Shown here: positions 17,549 to 27,299 of the stretch, in pieces | Layout of the letters: each line of letters opens with the position of its first letter | Numbering within the stretch: position 1 is the stretch's first letter | Notes under the pieces: generated by a model | Database searches by the model: none | Told to the model about the DNA's origin: nothing | What the model saw: the letters and a program-made list of their open reading frames with translations, nothing else | Origin: Microbacterium oleivorans NBRC 103075 | GTDB lineage: Bacteria > Actinomycetota > Actinomycetes > Actinomycetales > Microbacteriaceae | Assembly: GCF_001552475.1 (NCBI RefSeq) | Contig: NZ_BCRG01000015.1 | Span: 1-64,000 of the forward strand | Length of the DNA stretch: 64,000 nucleotides | Reading direction: 5' to 3' | Program-made: the position numbers and the translations under genes

Positions 17549-18243
17549 AGCCCGAACGGCGTGTAAGAGCCCCACGTCCCGCCGGCGGACGGGTCACCCT
17601 TGACGGCGTCGGGGTGCGTGCTCAGCACCGCCTCGGGAATGCCCTCCGGTAGGTAACCGCCCGGGATCCAGGCCTCGTTGGCACCCGCCTCGTTTCCTCG
17701 CGGCATCCGGAGGTTGCCGTTGACGATCTCGTCGTAGCTGAAGTCCGCGCGGGTGATGTCGACCGCGTTGCCATCGCCGTCGACGAAGAAGTTCTCGCCG
17801 AGGCCGAGCATGACGCCGAGCTTCTTCGGGTCGCCGTCCGCCTGCGTGATGATGTTGTCGATCTCGGAGGTCGGGAAGACGAACGTGGTGCCCTGGTTAC
17901 CGGGGCCGTACTCGTTGAGACTCTCGGTCCGGTAGAACCGGGTCGCACCGCCTTCGAAGCGCTGCAGGTGCTGCTGGATGTAGTCCGCGTCAAGGTACTC
18001 CGCCGGGTAAGGACGGTTGGGCTTGCCCGAACCGACCACGCGGTCGGGGGTGTGCCACGAGTCCTTCTTCCAGCCGTCGCGAAGCGCGTCGGGCACGTTC
18101 GTCGCGTCGAGGTCGTCGACCCGGCTGGTGTTGCGGTTCTGCTTCTGCCCGTGCTTGCGGAACATGTCGGAGAGCTGCCGGACGTGCACCGGCATCCCGT
18201 CCCACGCATTCTGCACTTGGCGGGTGACATCGCCCATCTTCAT
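17545..18243 (-). CDS. putative type VII effector-like protein A
   Basis: A 232-aa protein, the same length as its paralogue B and sharing the same blocks: DGMPVHVRQLSDMFRKHGQK at residues 15-34, YLDADYIQQHLQRFEGGATR, TFVFPTSEIDNI, and NLRMPRGNEAGANEAWIPGG with PEGIPEAV. The region between these blocks has diverged. It is encoded downstream of the CpnT-like carrier and a 102-aa gene and directly before partner A, with a 4-bp overlap. A free-standing effector domain delivered by a separate WXG100-like carrier is the simplest reading. The catalytic activity is unknown; the conserved Asn-Glu and Arg residues of the GNEAGAN block are candidate active-site positions. Confidence 0.7.
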   Translation of the reverse strand: MKMGDVTRQVQNAWDGMPVHVRQLSDMFRKHGQKQNRNTSRVDDLDATNVPDALRDGWKKDSWHTPDRVVGSGKPNRPYPAEYLDADYIQQHLQRFEGGATRFYRTESLNEYGPGNQGTTFVFPTSEIDNIITQADGDPKKLGVMLGLGENFFVDGDGNAVDITRADFSYDEIVNGNLRMPRGNEAGANEAWIPGGYLPEGIPEAVLSTHPDAVKGDPSAGGTWGSYTPFGL

Positions 18244-18268
18244 GATCTGTGTAGTCCCGTCGAATCGT

Positions 18269-18577
18269 TCAACGCCAGTTGTATGTGTACGCCCATGCCA
18301 GCGCGTCCAGCGCCGCGGGGCTCAGTTCTGGATGCCGCTGCGCCATGGCGGCTCGCGCCGCCCGGCCACCTTCGGCGAGCGTGTGCGTCGACCAATCGAC
18401 GACGGTCCCCAGACACTCGTCCACGAGGTCTCGCACCGTGGCCACGAGCCCCGCCCGGTCCACAGGTGAAGCGATGATCGCTTCCTCGTCAGCGCGAGGG
18501 AAGGAGGAGTTCCCGCTGCCGAGGAACGCGATGACGGCGGCATTCAGCCCGGGATGTGAGGTCACCGCATCCGGCAC
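18269..18577 (-). CDS. 102-aa protein of secretion locus, unknown function
   Basis: Not recognised. It is a small, mainly helical soluble protein ending AALDALAWAYTYNWR. The GTG at 18577 has GGAGG nine bases upstream. A TTG at 18583 would instead overlap the carrier stop (TTGA) but would sit only three bases after GGAGG. It is encoded between the WXG100-like carrier and effector-like gene A, so a chaperone or adaptor for their pairing is possible. It has no membrane helix or signal peptide. Confidence 0.6.
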   Translation of the reverse strand: MPDAVTSHPGLNAAVIAFLGSGNSSFPRADEEAIIASPVDRAGLVATVRDLVDECLGTVVDWSTHTLAEGGRAARAAMAQRHPELSPAALDALAWAYTYNWR

Positions 18578-18579
18578 CG

Positions 18580-19284
18580 TCAATCGCCTCCGATGTTCAG
18601 ACCCGCGAGGTCGGACATGAGCCGATCGGTGAGACCCTCGACATCCGCCGCGTGCTGTTCCATCTCGCCCTGAGCCGATTCGAGCGCCTGCAAGTCGGCG
18701 TAGAACTCGTCGGGGTCACCGGCGACGGCTTCGACGATCGGCGAGTCGAGGGCGGACATGATGATGCCCGGCAGTTCGTTCATCAACGGGTCGATGACCA
18801 TCGGCAGTACCTGGTTGAGCACCTGCTCCACCGCGATGTCGACTGCCGCGTTCAGCAGCTTCTTCTTGATGAGGAGCATGGGGCCCGCACCGGCGGCCGT
18901 GACCGGGTTCGTCAGCATCGCGATGAGGGTGACCATCGTCGAGGTCACGTCGACGATCACCTTGATCTTCAAAGCGGTGACGCCGGCGGCGGCGATGTCG
19001 ACCCCGGGCGGGACCGGCCCGAGGATGTCGAGCAGCTTCTGGAGGTTCTGCGAACGGTTGGTGTTCCACGCGCCGACGTACGCCGGACCCGCCTGACCGC
19101 GCATGGCGGCAGCGATGTCGGTGTTGACCTTGCGGTCCATCACCTGGATCTTGTTCTCCAACTCATCCCGGAACGTCGAGATGATCTGGCCTCCACGGCG
19201 CAGTTCGTCCTCGTCGATGTCGGGCCAATCGAAGCCGAGCTTCTCCATCACCCAGATCAGCTCGTTCGGCAACATCATTCCCAT
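18580..19284 (-). CDS. CpnT-like WXG100 carrier domain protein, free-standing
   Basis: A 234-aa protein whose start, LPNELIWVMEKLGFDWPD followed by DEDELRRGGQ, matches the N-terminal WXG100-like domain of CpnT-type actinobacterial toxins. That domain is usually the first 250-300 residues of a much larger toxin; here the gene ends after it. A hydrophobic middle (VIVDVTSTMVTLIAMLTNPV, LLNAAVDIAVEQVL) and helical C-terminal third (FYADLQALESAQGEMEQH) are typical of the family. A GGGAGG site precedes the ATG. It heads the leftward locus and is followed by the separate effector-like genes, implying delivery in trans. The export role is inferred from the family. Confidence 0.78.
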   Translation of the reverse strand: MGMMLPNELIWVMEKLGFDWPDIDEDELRRGGQIISTFRDELENKIQVMDRKVNTDIAAAMRGQAGPAYVGAWNTNRSQNLQKLLDILGPVPPGVDIAAAGVTALKIKVIVDVTSTMVTLIAMLTNPVTAAGAGPMLLIKKKLLNAAVDIAVEQVLNQVLPMVIDPLMNELPGIIMSALDSPIVEAVAGDPDEFYADLQALESAQGEMEQHAADVEGLTDRLMSDLAGLNIGGD

Positions 19285-19303
19285 AGCGGAACCTCCCGCG
19301 AAG

Positions 19304-19348
19304 AGAGTATGCGATCAGCTCGATCGATATCGATGGGGAGAACTACCC
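19304..19348 (-). promoter_or_regulatory. promoter of secretion locus with shared 16-nt element
   Basis: Minus-strand TACTCT (19309-19304) is the predicted -10. Twenty-three bases upstream lies GGGTAGTTCTCCCCAT (19348-19333), identical to the element at 8010-8025. A 12-bp palindrome ATCGATATCGAT (19323-19334) touches its edge. Confidence 0.6.
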
Positions 19349-19387
19349 TCCCCCTCACCCGCTATGATCCGTCGCCACGCGACCCGC

Positions 19388-20995
19388 TCAGTGGAAGAAG
19401 TGGCGCTCGCCCGTGAAGTACATCGTGACCCCCGCGGCCTGCGCAGCGTCGATGACCTCCTGGTCGCGCACGGACCCACCCGGCTGGATGATCGTCGTGA
19501 TCCCGGCATCCAACAGAACCTGCGGGCCATCGGCGAACGGGAAGAACGCATCGGATGCCGCGACCGAACCGGCAGCCCGGTCCCCCGCACGCTCGACCGC
19601 GAGACGGCACGAATCGACGCGGTTGACCTGGCCCATGCCGATGCCGACCGTCGCGGAGTTCTTCGCCAGCACGATCGCATTGGACTTCACGGCGCGGCAG
19701 CTCTTCCACGCGAACGAGAGGTTCTCGAGCTCGTCGTCGGCCGGACGCTCGCCGGAGACGAGCTGCCACGAGTCGACGAGCGACTCGATCTCGTTCGGGA
19801 AGCGATCGGCGTCTTGGAGGAGGAGGCCACCCGAGACCAGCCGCACATCCATGGGCTCCTGACGCCAGTCGGCCGGGAGCTGGAGGACGCGGAGGTTCTT
19901 CTTCAGCTTGAACACCTCGAGCGCCTCGGGCTCGAAGTCGGGCGCGACGATCACCTCGGTGAAGATGTCGCGCAGATTCTCGGCCATCTTGAGCGTGACG
20001 GTGCGGTTCGCGGCGATGACGCCGCCGAAGGCCGACACGGGGTCGCACTCGTGCGCCCGCAGGTGAGCGGACGCGATGGGGTCGAGCGCCTGCGGCGCGC
20101 CGATCGCGATGCCGCACGGGTTGGCGTGCTTGATGATGGCGACCGCCGGCTTGACGAGGTCGAACGCGGCGCGGAGTGCGGCATCCGCGTCGACGTAGTT
20201 GTTGTAGGACATCTCCTTGCCCTGCAGCTGCGTCGCCTGCGCGATGCCGTGGCCGCCGACGCGCGAATAGATCGCGGCACGCTGGTGCGAGTTCTCTCCG
20301 TAGCGGAGGGTGGCCAGGCGCTCAGCCTTGATCGTGAGGTGCTGCGGCAGGTCGCCGTCACCCTCGAGCGTCTCTTCGGCGAACCACGTCGCGACGGCGC
20401 GGTCGTACGCCGCGGTGTGCGCGAACGCGCGTGCCGCGAGTTCACGGCGCTGCGCGAGCGTTGTGCCACCCTGACCGAGCGCGTCGACGATCGCCGGGTA
20501 GGACTCGGGCGAGACGGCGATCGCGACGTTGGCGTAGTTCTTGGCCGACGCGCGGACCATCGCGGGTCCGCCGATGTCGATCTGCTCCACGACCGCGTCG
20601 CCCTGGGCGCCGGAGGCGACCGTCTCGACGAACGGGTACAGGTTCACGACGACGAGTTCGAACGGGAGGATGCCGAGCTCGCCGAGCTGGGTCTCGTGAT
20701 CCTCCAGCCGGAGATCGGCCAGAAGCCCCGCGTGCACGCTCGGGTGCAGGGTCTTGACGCGCCCATCGAGGGACTCGGGGAAGCCCGTCACCTCGGAGAC
20801 GTCCTTGACGGCGATGCCGGCATCGCGGAGGAGAGCGGCGGAGCCACCCGTCGAGACGATCTCGACGTCGGCGGCGGCGAGCGCCTGGCCGAGCTCGAGG
20901 AGCCCGGTCTTGTCGCTCACCGAGACGAGAGCGCGGCGCACGGGCACGACATCGCGCGCACGGTAGAGGGAGGGATCGATCTGCGGGCCGGCCAT
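19388..20995 (-). CDS. purH: bifunctional AICAR formyltransferase / IMP cyclohydrolase
   Basis: A 535-aa enzyme catalysing the last two steps of de novo IMP synthesis in the cytosol. The N-terminal cyclohydrolase domain starts [16 protein letters not shown] and contains VNLYPF. The C-terminal formyltransferase carries the KHANPCG motif and [10 protein letters not shown] near the end. The start [17 protein letters not shown] at 20995 is 55 nt after purN, giving a purN-purH unit. The frame extends further upstream, but only through purN-overlapping sequence. Length is normal for the family. Confidence 0.97.
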   Translation of the reverse strand: MAGPQIDPSLYRARDVVPVRRALVSVSDKTGLLELGQALAAADVEIVSTGGSAALLRDAGIAVKDVSEVTGFPESLDGRVKTLHPSVHAGLLADLRLEDHETQLGELGILPFELVVVNLYPFVETVASGAQGDAVVEQIDIGGPAMVRASAKNYANVAIAVSPESYPAIVDALGQGGTTLAQRRELAARAFAHTAAYDRAVATWFAEETLEGDGDLPQHLTIKAERLATLRYGENSHQRAAIYSRVGGHGIAQATQLQGKEMSYNNYVDADAALRAAFDLVKPAVAIIKHANPCGIAIGAPQALDPIASAHLRAHECDPVSAFGGVIAANRTVTLKMAENLRDIFTEVIVAPDFEPEALEVFKLKKNLRVLQLPADWRQEPMDVRLVSGGLLLQDADRFPNEIESLVDSWQLVSGERPADDELENLSFAWKSCRAVKSNAIVLAKNSATVGIGMGQVNRVDSCRLAVERAGDRAAGSVAASDAFFPFADGPQVLLDAGITTIIQPGGSVRDQEVIDAAQAAGVTMYFTGERHFFH

Positions 20996-21050
20996 GCGGG
21001 AACTCCTCGAGTCGGGGGCGTTCGGGTGTCGGTTCAGGGTGTGGTGCGAA

Positions 21051-21632
21051 TCAAGACGTGAGAGCGAGTTCGCCTGTCGCGATGCGACGGACGACATCGA
21101 TGAGCAACCGGCGTTCGACCGGCTTGATGCGTTCGTGGAGGGTGTGCTCGGTATCGTCCGGCAGGACGGGGATCCGCTCCTGCGCGAGGATCGGGCCAGT
21201 GTCCACGCCGTCGTCCACGACGATGACGCTCGCGCCGGTCTGCTCGGCACCGGCGGCGAGCGCGTCACGCACGCCGTGCGCTCCGGGGAACTCGGGCAGG
21301 TAGGCAGGGTGGGTATTGATGAGGCGCGGTGCCCACGCCGCGACGACCGCTGCGGGCAGCAACCGCATGAGCCCGCTCAGGACAACGAGATCGGGATTCC
21401 ACACATCCAGGTGCGCGAGCAGTTCGTCGCCCCACGCCTCGCGGCTGTCGAACTCCTGGTACGGAACCATGAAGGTCGGGATGCCGTAGGTCTCGGCATG
21501 AGCGAATCCGTCGGCCTGCCGGTCGGCACCGACGACGATGACGCGGGCGGGGAAATCGGGCTCGTTGGCGGCATTCAGAAGAGCACGCAGATTGGATCCC
21601 GTGCCCGAGATGAGGACGGCGACCGTGAGCAC
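21051..21632 (-). CDS. purN: phosphoribosylglycinamide formyltransferase
   Basis: A 193-aa folate-dependent GAR transformylase (third step of purine synthesis). Visible motifs are the N-terminal [16 protein letters not shown], the catalytic [20 protein letters not shown] (Asn, His) and [13 protein letters not shown] with the catalytic Asp. The GTG at 21632 lies four bases after the DUF6350 stop. A TAGACT box ends six bases before it, so both read-through and a leaderless transcript are possible. purH follows. Confidence 0.97.
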   Translation of the reverse strand: MLTVAVLISGTGSNLRALLNAANEPDFPARVIVVGADRQADGFAHAETYGIPTFMVPYQEFDSREAWGDELLAHLDVWNPDLVVLSGLMRLLPAAVVAAWAPRLINTHPAYLPEFPGAHGVRDALAAGAEQTGASVIVVDDGVDTGPILAQERIPVLPDDTEHTLHERIKPVERRLLIDVVRRIATGELALTS

Positions 21633-21636
21633 CGGC

Positions 21637-22950
21637 TCAGTCTAGCGGGGCGGTGGGGAACTCATCGGGCGAGGCCGTCGGCACCGGCTCACGACGAGGT
21701 TCCGGACCCGGGACCGCGGCGGGCTCGCGCGTGAGAGGGGGGTCAACCGATTCCTCGCCGCGCGGAGAGAGCAGCATGATCGCTGCGCCGACGGCGACCT
21801 CGAGGGCTGCCACGAGGGCGACCAGCCACGGCTCGGGTCCGACCTCTGCGAGGCGGCCCGGGCCGAGTGCGCCCTGCGCCGCCCACGCGAGAACGGCGAC
21901 GCCGATCGCGGTGCCGACGGTAAGCACGCCAAGGGCGACGAGGCGCGGGCGGAAGGGTTCGGCATCCGTCGGTGACCCGAGACGCAACGATGCACGCGCG
22001 AGTCCGCCCGCGAATGCGCCGAGCCCGACGACGAGCAGCGCCAGGAGCAGCAGCCACGGAGACGTGGAATCCGGGATGACACCGAGGACCGGGATGCCGG
22101 GCACGACGCCCAGGCTGGTGCCGGCCGGCGAGACCGCGGTACCCGTGCCGAGGGCGAACCCCGGGCCGACCGCGAAGCCCGCGAACCAGAGGACGAGGGT
22201 GGGGAGATAGAGAAGGCTCCCCAAGGCCAGGACGATGACGCCGGGGAGGTCGGCCTGCGCGGCCTGCGTGAGCGCGATCATCTCGCCACCGCGGGCGACG
22301 AAGAGCACCGCGAGGATGAGAGCACCGACACCCACGATCCCGGCGAGGGCCATCACGACGCCGCGGGCACCGGCATCCACCGCGTTCTGCACGTCGTCGG
22401 GGATCCGCTCGGAGAGGGCGTCGACGATGCCGTCGTCCCCCTCGTTCCACGCGCACACAAGGGCGCCGAGGAGCGCGGGGACGGCGAACACGAGGGTCGG
22501 TCCGGCGATGGCGGCGACCAGATCGACCGAGGCGACGCCCGCTCGGCCGGTGAGCGCGATCATCGTCGCGAGCGCGGCGACAGCGAGGGTGCCGCCGGCG
22601 ACCCCTGTCGGCCAGGCGCCCGCTCGAGCGGCGCGACCGCCTGAGCGCCAGCCCGAGATCGCCGTGAATGCGGCAAGCGCGGTCGGGGCGAGCGAGACGG
22701 TGAAGTCCGCACCGCCCGAGGGCAGACCACCCAGGGCGACGAGCTCCGCGGGAAGGGAGACGGCGACCGGGGCGAAATGTCCGAGCTGCCAGATGGTCGC
22801 GGCCGCGGGCCAGAGTGCCGCCCATTCGGCGTTGCCGCTCACCCCGAAGACCCACACGAGGGTGACGGGTGCGAGCACGACGCCGACGCCGACCGCGACG
22901 GTCACGAGGGCGTCGACGGCAGCGAGGAGGGAGACGAGCAGGCGATTCAC
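21637..22950 (-). CDS. DUF6350 integral membrane protein
   Basis: A 437-aa protein with about nine to ten membrane helices between residues 5 and 395 and a Pro/Glu-rich cytoplasmic tail. Family features are [12 protein letters not shown] near residue 75, [20 protein letters not shown] near 245, and its place directly before purN, which is usual for DUF6350 in actinobacteria. Function is unestablished; it is sometimes grouped with the PerM cell-division proteins. It starts with GTG at 22950 and ends four bases before purN. Confidence 0.85.
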   Translation of the reverse strand: MNRLLVSLLAAVDALVTVAVGVGVVLAPVTLVWVFGVSGNAEWAALWPAAATIWQLGHFAPVAVSLPAELVALGGLPSGGADFTVSLAPTALAAFTAISGWRSGGRAARAGAWPTGVAGGTLAVAALATMIALTGRAGVASVDLVAAIAGPTLVFAVPALLGALVCAWNEGDDGIVDALSERIPDDVQNAVDAGARGVVMALAGIVGVGALILAVLFVARGGEMIALTQAAQADLPGVIVLALGSLLYLPTLVLWFAGFAVGPGFALGTGTAVSPAGTSLGVVPGIPVLGVIPDSTSPWLLLLALLVVGLGAFAGGLARASLRLGSPTDAEPFRPRLVALGVLTVGTAIGVAVLAWAAQGALGPGRLAEVGPEPWLVALVAALEVAVGAAIMLLSPRGEESVDPPLTREPAAVPGPEPRREPVPTASPDEFPTAPLD

Positions 22951-23009
22951 AACGAACCGACCTTACCCGCGGCAGACACTTCCCTCCGGCTCCCGCACCG
23001 GGCGAGGCG

Positions 23010-23351
23010 TCAGGTGCGCAGCACCTTCTCGAGCGGCTTGCCCTTCGCCAGTTCGTCGACGAGCTTGTCGAGATAGCGGATGCGGCGCATGAGGGGGTCG
23101 TCGATCTCCTCGACGCGCACTCCGCAGACGACACCGGTGATCCGCGACACGGCGGGATTCAGGTCGGCCGCCTCGAAGAATTCCGCGAATGTCGCCCCCG
23201 TCGACACCTGAGCCGCAATCGCGTCATCGTCGAATCCGGTGAGCCATGTGACGACGGCGTCGAGCTCGGTCTTCGTTCTCCCCTTGCGCTCCACCTTCGC
23301 CAGATAGAGGGGATAGACCGCGGCGAAGGGCGTGCCGAAGATGCGGTGCAT
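23010..23351 (-). CDS. DUF2200 family protein
   Basis: A 113-aa protein with the full DUF2200 signature: MHRIFGTPFAAVYPLYLAKV, KGRTKTELDAVVTWLTG, ITGVVCGVRVEEIDDPLMRR and IRYLDKLVDELAKGKP. Function is unknown. It is soluble, with no signal. The ATG at 23351 is preceded by TATCCT and exactly six bases, a leaderless arrangement, which also argues against the longer frame. Confidence 0.9.
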   Translation of the reverse strand: MHRIFGTPFAAVYPLYLAKVERKGRTKTELDAVVTWLTGFDDDAIAAQVSTGATFAEFFEAADLNPAVSRITGVVCGVRVEEIDDPLMRRIRYLDKLVDELAKGKPLEKVLRT

Positions 23352-23357
23352 GCCGCG

Positions 23358-23363
23358 AGGATA
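23358..23363 (-). promoter_or_regulatory. leaderless -10 box, DUF2200 gene
   Basis: TATCCT on the minus strand, six bases before the ATG at 23351. It lies 31 bp from the divergent NCS2 permease box at 23395. Confidence 0.5.
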
Positions 23364-23394
23364 CGCGCCGCCCACGGGGCGCGCGACGACCCAC

Positions 23395-23400
23395 TACCCT
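23395..23400 (+). promoter_or_regulatory. leaderless -10 box, NCS2 permease gene
   Basis: TACCCT followed by six bases and the GTG at 23407. The GGAGG just before the start is too close to act as a ribosome site, supporting a leaderless transcript. Confidence 0.5.
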
Positions 23401-23406
23401 CGGAGG

Positions 23407-24834
23407 GTGAACAGCACCACCTCCCGATCTTCCCGCGGTGCCGCAGCCCCGGCATCCTCGTCCTTCCTCGACCGCTACTTCGACATCACCGGCCGCGGCT
23501 CCACCCTCGGTACGGAGATCCGCGGCGGCATCGTCACGTTCGTGACGATGGCCTACATCGTGATCCTGAACCCGATCATCCTGTCGACGCCGGACGTCGC
23601 CGGCACCGTCCTCGACGGCACCGCGGTCGCGACCTCCACCGCCCTCACCGCGGGTGTCATGACGATCCTCTTCGGGCTCGTCACGCGCCTGCCGTTCGCC
23701 TTCGCGGCGGGCCTCGGCATCAACGCGTTCCTCGCGTTCTCGGTCGTCGGCCAGGTCACGTGGGGCGAGGCCATGGCCCTCGTCGTCATCAACGGTCTGA
23801 TCATCGTGCTGCTCGCCGCGACCGGCCTTCGGAAGATGATCTTCGACGCCGTCCCGGTGCAGCTGAAGCTCGCGATCACGGTCGGCATCGGCCTGTTCAT
23901 CGCGTTCATCGGATTCGTGAACGCGGGCTTCGTCACCACGACGGGCAACGCCTCTCCCCCGCTCGACCTCGGCGTCGGCGGCTCGATCACGACGATCAGC
24001 ACGGTCATGTTCATCGTCACGCTGTTCCTCTCCGGCATCCTGATGGCCCTCCGGGTGAAGGGGGCGCTGCTGATCGGTCTCGTCGGCGGCACGGTCATCA
24101 GCTACATCGTCAATGCGATCTGGCCGACCGCCCTGGGCCTCAAGGTCACCGGGCTGCAGATCGTCGCGCTCCCGAACTTCGACCTGGTCGGAAAGATCGA
24201 CTTCGGCTTCGACTGGGCGAAGGTCGGCATCGTGTCGGTCGTCATGATCGTCTTCACGCTCGTGTTCTCGAACTTCTTCGACGCGATGGGCACCATGACG
24301 GGCCTCGCGAAGGAGTCGGGTCTCGCGAACGACAAGGGCGACTTCCCGCGCATCAAGTCGGCGCTGATCGTTGAGGGCGTCGGCGCGATCGCCGGTGGCG
24401 CGACCTCGTCGTCGTCGGCGACCGTCTTCGTCGAGTCGGGGTCGGGCATCGGTGAAGGCGCCCGCACGGGTCTCGCGAACGTCGTGACCGGTGTGCTGTT
24501 CCTCCTGGCGATGTTCTTCACGCCGCTGACCTCGATCGTCCCCGGCTACGTCGCCGCCGCGGCGCTCGTGCTCGTCGGTGCGCTCATGCTCGCGCAGATC
24601 AAGAACATCGACCTGACGGACTTCAACGTCCTGCTGCCGGTGTTCCTCACTGCGACGGTCATGCCGCTGACCTACTCGATCGCCAACGGCATCGGCGCCG
24701 GCTTCATCAGCTGGGTCGTCGTGAACGTCTTCGCCCGCAAGGCCAAGCAGGTCCACTGGCTGCTCTGGGTCGTCGCCGCCGGCTTCGTGATCTACTTCGC
24801 TCGCGGCCCCATCGAGGCGCTCATCGGCGCCTGA
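23407..24834 (+). CDS. NCS2 family purine permease (AzgA/PbuG type)
   Basis: A 475-aa, roughly 12-14-helix transporter for hypoxanthine, guanine or adenine with proton symport, by family. The signature regions are GTEIRGGIVTFVTMAYIVIL with NP after it, LPFAFAAGLGINAFLAF, SNFFDAMGTMTGLAKE and GATSSSSATVFVESGSGIGE. It stands alone between DUF2200 and sucCD but close to purH/purN. GTG 23407 fits conservation (first residues NSTTSRSSRG then the conserved SFLDRYFDI). Confidence 0.93.
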   Translation: MNSTTSRSSRGAAAPASSSFLDRYFDITGRGSTLGTEIRGGIVTFVTMAYIVILNPIILSTPDVAGTVLDGTAVATSTALTAGVMTILFGLVTRLPFAFAAGLGINAFLAFSVVGQVTWGEAMALVVINGLIIVLLAATGLRKMIFDAVPVQLKLAITVGIGLFIAFIGFVNAGFVTTTGNASPPLDLGVGGSITTISTVMFIVTLFLSGILMALRVKGALLIGLVGGTVISYIVNAIWPTALGLKVTGLQIVALPNFDLVGKIDFGFDWAKVGIVSVVMIVFTLVFSNFFDAMGTMTGLAKESGLANDKGDFPRIKSALIVEGVGAIAGGATSSSSATVFVESGSGIGEGARTGLANVVTGVLFLLAMFFTPLTSIVPGYVAAAALVLVGALMLAQIKNIDLTDFNVLLPVFLTATVMPLTYSIANGIGAGFISWVVVNVFARKAKQVHWLLWVVAAGFVIYFARGPIEALIGA

Positions 24835-24849
24835 CCGCGCGCCGCTGGA

Positions 24850-24908
24850 CCGAGGTCCCGATCGGGCCGGATATGCCTCGCGCATTCCCGGCCGGATCGG
24901 GACCTCGG
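24850..24908 (+). terminator. long hairpin after NCS2 permease gene
   Basis: A 14-bp perfect stem CCGAGGTCCCGATC plus, after a G/G mismatch, a 6-bp inner stem GGCCGG and a 17-nt loop. It starts 16 bases after the stop codon and has no U-tract. Confidence 0.6.
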
Positions 24909-25020
24909 CCGTTGCGGCGGGGTTCCGGGGACGGGAACGGTCGCACGGGGCGGGATGCCGCGGCACAATGCGTCCCCGGAGCGGCGCCCCGCCGCACACG
25001 GCCCCCAGTGCGGGGAACGA

Positions 25021-25055
25021 CGAAGGGGCGGATGCAGCTCGCATCCGCCCCTTCG
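25021..25055. terminator. terminator after sucD
   Basis: A perfect 15-bp inverted repeat CGAAGGGGCGGATGC with a 5-nt loop, 12 bases beyond the sucD stop. It can serve both converging genes. The stretch 24909-25020 shows nothing else recognisable. Confidence 0.7.
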
Positions 25056-25066
25056 TCGTGTTTGGC

Positions 25067-25987
<921 letters not shown>

Positions 25988-25996
25988 TCAGTAGTC

Positions 25997-27163
25997 TCAG
26001 GCGTTCGCCAGCTCGGCGGCCTTGTCGGCGCCCTCGTCCATACCGGCGGCGAGCGTGACGAGCGGGTGGTTGGCCTCGGCGAGGATCGCGCGACCCTCCT
26101 CGACCTGGTTGCCGTCGAGGCGGACGACGAGCGGCTTGGTCGCCGCGTCGCCGAGGATCTCGAGGGCCTTCACGATGCCCTCGGCGACCGCGACGCACGA
26201 CGTGATGCCGCCGAAGACGTTGACGAAGACGCTCTTGACCTGCTCGTCGCCGAGGATGACGTCGAGACCCGACGCCATGACCTGCGCGTTCGCGCCGCCA
26301 CCGATGTCGAGGAAGTTGGCGGGAGTGACGCCGCCGTGGTTCTCACCGGCGTAGGCGACGACGTCGAGGGTCGACATGACGAGGCCGGCGCCGTTTCCGA
26401 TGATGCCGACCTGGCCGTCGAGCTTGACGTAGTTGAGGCCGGATGCCTTGGCCTTGGCCTCGAGCGGGTCCGCGGCGCTCTTGTCCTCGAGCGCTTCGTG
26501 CTCGGGGTGGCGCACCTCGCTGGCGTTCTCGTCGAGCGAGACCTTGCCGTCGAGGGCGACGATGTCGCCGGCGCCCGTGCGGACGAGCGGGTTGACCTCG
26601 ACGAGGGTCGCACCCTCGCCCTTGTAGACGTCGTAGAGCTTGACGAAGACGTCCGAGACCTTTTCGACGAGGTCCTCGGGGAAGTTCGCCGCCTTCGCGA
26701 TCTCGACGGCCTTGGCCTTGTCGATGCCCTGGAGCGGGTCGACCTCGACGCGCGCGAGCGCCTCGGGACGCTCGACGGCGAGCTCCTCGATCTCCATGCC
26801 GCCCTCGACCGAGCAGAGGCTCAGGTAGGAGCGGTTCGAGCGGTCGAGCAGCACCGAGAAGTAGAACTCCTCAGCGATGTCGGCGCCCTGGGCGATCATG
26901 ACGCGCTGGACGACGTGGCCCTTGATGTCGAGGCCGAGGATGGCTTCGGCAGCGGCATACGCCTCGTCGGGGGTCTTGGCGACCTTGACGCCGCCGGCCT
27001 TGCCGCGACCTCCGGTCTTGACCTGAGCCTTGACGACGACCACGCCGCCGATCTTCTCGGCAGCCGCCTTCGCCTCCTCAGGGGTGTCGGCGATGATGCC
27101 GGCGAGCACCGGCACCTCGTACTTCTCGAACAGGTCTCGTGCCTGGTACTCGTAAAGGTCCAC
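25997..27163 (-). CDS. sucC: succinyl-CoA ligase, beta subunit
   Basis: A 388-aa ATP-grasp subunit. It begins [20 protein letters not shown] (GTG start) and shows the grasp lysine region [34 protein letters not shown] for metal binding, and [11 protein letters not shown] and [10 protein letters not shown] near the C-terminus. AAGGA sits six bases before GTG 27163, excluding the longer in-frame extension. It is the first gene of the sucCD unit. A TCTCGA palindrome overlaps the likely promoter at 27206-27223. Confidence 0.97.
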   Translation of the reverse strand: MDLYEYQARDLFEKYEVPVLAGIIADTPEEAKAAAEKIGGVVVVKAQVKTGGRGKAGGVKVAKTPDEAYAAAEAILGLDIKGHVVQRVMIAQGADIAEEFYFSVLLDRSNRSYLSLCSVEGGMEIEELAVERPEALARVEVDPLQGIDKAKAVEIAKAANFPEDLVEKVSDVFVKLYDVYKGEGATLVEVNPLVRTGAGDIVALDGKVSLDENASEVRHPEHEALEDKSAADPLEAKAKASGLNYVKLDGQVGIIGNGAGLVMSTLDVVAYAGENHGGVTPANFLDIGGGANAQVMASGLDVILGDEQVKSVFVNVFGGITSCVAVAEGIVKALEILGDAATKPLVVRLDGNQVEEGRAILAEANHPLVTLAAGMDEGADKAAELANA

Positions 27164-27205
27164 TGCAATCCTTCGCTGGGCGACGGCGGGGGTGACGGGC
27201 GCGGA

Positions 27206-27223
27206 ATTATCTCGATGTCGAGA
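27206..27223 (-). promoter_or_regulatory. candidate sucCD promoter and palindromic operator
   Basis: TCTCGA-2 nt-TCGAGA (27210-27223) overlaps a minus-strand GATAAT box (27211-27206), about 43 nt before the sucC start. MarR-type regulators such as Streptomyces TamR bind palindromes ahead of TCA-cycle genes; assignment here is a guess. Confidence 0.4.
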
Positions 27224-27299
27224 GATCGCCCGGTCGAAAAGCCTACTACCCCCGCCTGAGCACCCGAAGCCCGATCCCCTCGTTCGGCGGGGACCCGAC

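Noticed and set aside
17545..18243. Effector-like protein as a TNT NAD-glycohydrolase
   Set aside because: The TNT hallmarks (DRFG-type and P-GTP-F-R segments) are not present; only the carrier gene is CpnT-like.
7630..19284. Genomic island borders (att repeats, integrase, tRNA) around the secretion locus
   Set aside because: No integrase, transposase, tRNA gene or flanking direct repeat was seen beside it, and base composition matches the surroundings.
24835..25066. Possible riboswitch or small gene between the purine permease and sucD
   Set aside because: The structure there is two terminator-like hairpins downstream of convergent genes; purine riboswitches would lie upstream of the permease.
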